From contig OZ231128.1 in assembly GCA_965153355.1 (NCBI GenBank), positions 32,054,001-32,118,000 on the forward strand: 64,000 nucleotides of DNA. The letters are read 5' to 3'. The first letter of the stretch is position 1. Every line of letters starts with the position of its first letter. The notes under the pieces are model-generated. The model was given only the letters and a program-made list of their open reading frames with translations. It made no database searches and was not told where the DNA came from. Below, in pieces: positions 61,736 through 64,000 of the stretch. The translations under genes and the position numbers were made by a program. The DNA is from Flaccisagitta enflata. Taxonomy: Eukaryota > Chaetognatha > Sagittoidea > Aphragmophora.

Positions 61736-62124
61736 TGAGAGCCTTTGGAGCTCTCACTGGTGTTTAATCCGGACCCATCACAACTATCCTTTAAATTTCT
61801 AAAGAAATATTCCCTCTTCAGAAATTATAACAAGACTGGTCAAAAGTTATGCATCATTTAAAAAAAGTCACCAATTTCTGTCTATACATGAGATATGTCA
61901 CAGTGCAAACGAGTACGCAATTTAACAAGTCAAAACGATTTATACAATATTTTTTATTTCATCTATACAAAGATTTTTCATTGAGATAAAGGATTTGTGG
62001 TTGGTAATCATCAATTTCTTGCCTAGAAAAACGTTTTTCTGTACCATGTGCTTAGGAAATGTGAGAAAAAAGGAAGCGAAATTGATGGATTTTTTACAAA
62101 AATTGATTCTTGTGAAATGACATG

Positions 62125-62275
62125 TCTCGCGTAAAAAACCGAATCTGTCTCTGAATTAAAAATTTTGCATTTTGAAAAACATGGCATCAGTCTAAACACT
62201 TTTAAGAAACAGGCCATGTGTTTAGAAATGCAAAATTTTGCATTCAGAGACAGATTCGTTTTTTTACGTGGCAAC
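62125..62275. repeat. Inverted repeat, about 150 bp
   Basis: CGTAAAAAACCGAATCTGTC, TCTGAATTAAAAATTTTGC and their complements, with TTTGAAAAACATGGC in the loop flank. GCAAAATTTTGCATT is itself palindromic. Confidence 0.8.
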
Positions 62276-62279
62276 ATCT

Positions 62280-63062
62280 AATGTTTTACGTGCAATTATT
62301 TTTACAGAATTCTGTTGTTTCACTGTGTATGCTGCGACTTAACCGATGCGAGGTCAATACCATTGGTCAGTTGACTGTTTTATTATTAATCTAGGGAGTA
62401 TAAAGCATGCATAAGACTTTAGTTTTTGTTACATTTTCGCTGCATAGCAGCGTATTCCATCACAGAACACAACGATTTGTCAAATTGGACGTTGTTCTGC
62501 ACCATGACATATGCAGACCACGAGAAAACACTTGATAAATATGGCGGGCCGAAGGAGACCATATCCATCTGGGCACCTTCTCATACTCCTCATATACCAA
62601 AAATAGCAAAAAACTGAAACTCTCTTCTTCCTGAAACAACCCTTTCAAAAAATCTTATGTCAACCCCAAAATCTGAAATCAAAATTTTTTGTAATATTTC
62701 ATCCCAATTGTTACAAACAAATTACCAAATGATGATGTAGCTATCCAAGGATAATCTAGATATAACCATAATATTGAAGGCAAGAATCGAGAATCAACCA
62801 TATGGGATCGCCGGCATTCTATACCATGGTACTGAAATATATGAAAGTTGGACAACATTATTACTCAACCCTACTATCACGGATAAATATGTTGGTCCCT
62901 TAACTGCTGTTTTAAGGTTCAACCGTATGCTCTTTGTCATTGTTCGCTTCTCCTGTCTTGTGTAGTTTTTGGGGTATTGACATATTTGTAAATACTTTAA
63001 GAGGTCTTTCCCTTGATTGTATTTGCAAACCCCACCTGATTCCTAAGATCACTTCTCCTTAG
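62280..63062. other. Intergenic DNA
   Basis: Contains the second copy of the 45-bp direct repeat (62842-62878). The short ORFs have no recognised domain. Confidence 0.35.
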
Positions 63063-63221
63063 TTTCTAGTCGCGTGCTACGCGACTATATGAACCGCTGT
63101 TGGTCGGTCGGTCGGTTGGTCGGTCAGCCCGACAGTCACCCTTTGCTTTTTTGGCATTTTTGGGGATCTTTGGTCTTTTAGTCATAACGACCGCACGCGA
63201 CTTGTAAGGTGTTGGCCTTGT
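63063..63221 (-). mobile_element. CGCGACT/AACAAGGCC element, 159 bp
   Basis: TTCTAGTCGCGTGCTACGCG, (GGTC/GGTT)n, CACCCTTTGCTTTTTTGGC, TCTTTTAGTCATAACGACC, GCACGCGACTTGTAAGG and TGTTGGCCTTGTT. Abuts the next fold-back. Confidence 0.82.
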
Positions 63222-63225
63222 TATA

Positions 63226-63729
63226 CAGTATGATTTTTTTGGAATGCAACATAAGAAACCTATATATTTCCGCTCCTGAGCATCGTAGCAAAATGGGGAT
63301 TGCACCATTGGATAGAGCACAAAAAACTATTTTTTCTATGTTTTTGCTGATATCATGATGCAATATGACGTATCTCTACCACTAAACCAGTAATAACATT
63401 GACATCTTGAGGCCAACTGAATCATGACACAAATATTTTCTGAAGTCTGTCCAGAAAATCACACGGAAGCCCCTTGATTGTTAACTATTTGATGAACTGA
63501 ACCTCCTCATTGTTTTTCGAGGGAGAATCAGACAGCTAATTTCTTAATGTTAGAGATGTCAACGTTTTTAATTGGCATTGTGGTAGACATATGTCATGAT
63601 GCATTATGATGTCAGAAAAAACATAGAAAAAAAAGTTTTTCGTGCTCTATCCAATAGTGCAATTTGCTACGATGCTCAAGAGCGGAAATATATAGGTTTC
63701 TTATGTTGCATTCCAAAAAAATCATACTG
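63226..63729. mobile_element. Fold-back element, 504 bp, flanked by TA
   Basis: CAGTATGATTTTTTTGGAAT and its exact complement, each next to TA. Arms of about 170 bp share GCAACATAAGAAACCTATAT, GAGCATCGTAGCAAA and ATAGAGCAC. TA flanks and CAGT ends fit a Tc1/mariner-type MITE; no transposase. Confidence 0.75.
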
Positions 63730-63782
63730 TATATACATGAAGATAGAGCATGGCCATATGGATAACTACACCAAAATGATGA

Positions 63783-64000
63783 AACAAGCCCAAACTGGCA
63801 ACGATGCGTCCGGACTGTGTTTCTGCGTGTATTGATCATGTGACATATATGGGTAAACAGACGGTAAAACATGTTTGTCTCTCAGTAGATTCAGTGTAGG
63901 ATCTCACTGTGGCCAAAAACAGCCGAAAATCGCGGTTTTTGCACAGGCGTAACAGACGGACGGACGGACGGACGGACGGACCCTCTTATACAGACAGGAC
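63783..64000 (+). mobile_element. AACAAGCCC/GATGCGTC-type element, runs off the window
   Basis: AACAAGCCCAAACTGGCAAC, GATGCGTCCGG, ATTGATCATGTGACATAT, GGCCAAAAACAGCCG, (GACG)n and CCCTCTTATA. The same body as 3420-4737 but without the hAT insertion. Confidence 0.8.

Noticed and set aside
62426-62965. Two 63-codon ORFs
   Set aside because: They lie next to a 45-bp direct repeat and a fold-back and show no recognisable domain or coding composition.

Overview
The window reads as nuclear DNA of an invertebrate animal. Coding sequence is sparse and split into short exons by GT-AG introns. Most of the rest is microsatellites, minisatellites, fold-back repeats and short non-autonomous transposons. 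The one clear gene, an astacin metalloprotease with three ShKT modules, is of a type common in cnidarians and also found in nematodes, molluscs and other invertebrates. A second coding remnant (43.9-44.5 kb) resembles, from memory only, a multicopy uncharacterised family of cnidarians. I lean towards a cnidarian or another early-branching marine animal but cannot settle it. I see no bacterial, organellar or viral gene.

Layout. 0.2-4.7 kb: a fold-back repeat, then four short elements with matching ends, the last broken by a hAT-type insertion with an 8-bp target duplication. 5.3-8.7 kb: microsatellites and element remnants. 9.0-21.5 kb: the astacin gene on the plus strand, which I assemble as 12 exons and 479 codons with consistent phase throughout (signal peptide, propeptide with aspartate switch, catalytic domain with zinc motif and Met-turn, Cys-rich linker, three ShKT modules, poly(A) signal). 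Several introns are largely made of mobile-element copies. 21.5-34 kb: C-rich minisatellite, long GT/GA/TTTC tracts, a 21-bp minisatellite, a three-level nested repeat and a CpG-rich stretch. 34.8-36.4 kb: a second hAT-type element with an 8-bp duplication. 37-44 kb: microsatellites and a broken helical ORF on the minus strand. 45-54 kb: a dispersed element that is the inverted partner of one inside the astacin gene and is itself interrupted by a third hAT-type insertion; three tandem arrays of about 150-158 bp; a 614-bp fold-back; another helical ORF. 54-64 kb: very long GA/CAGA and GT tracts, a 1.55-kb fold-back and more short elements.

The recurring theme is one element family. On the strand used here it starts AACAAGGCC, has a short subterminal motif, a variable and often minisatellite core, a (GACG/GACC/GACA)n tract, and a 3' hairpin whose stem matches the 5' subterminal motif, followed by an A-run. 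The motif and the hairpin change together between subfamilies (AGTCGCG, AGTTGCG, GATGCG). The layout resembles Helentron-associated non-autonomous elements (DINE-1/pearl-like), but I saw no autonomous partner, so the class is an inference. Strand calls for these elements use this orientation.
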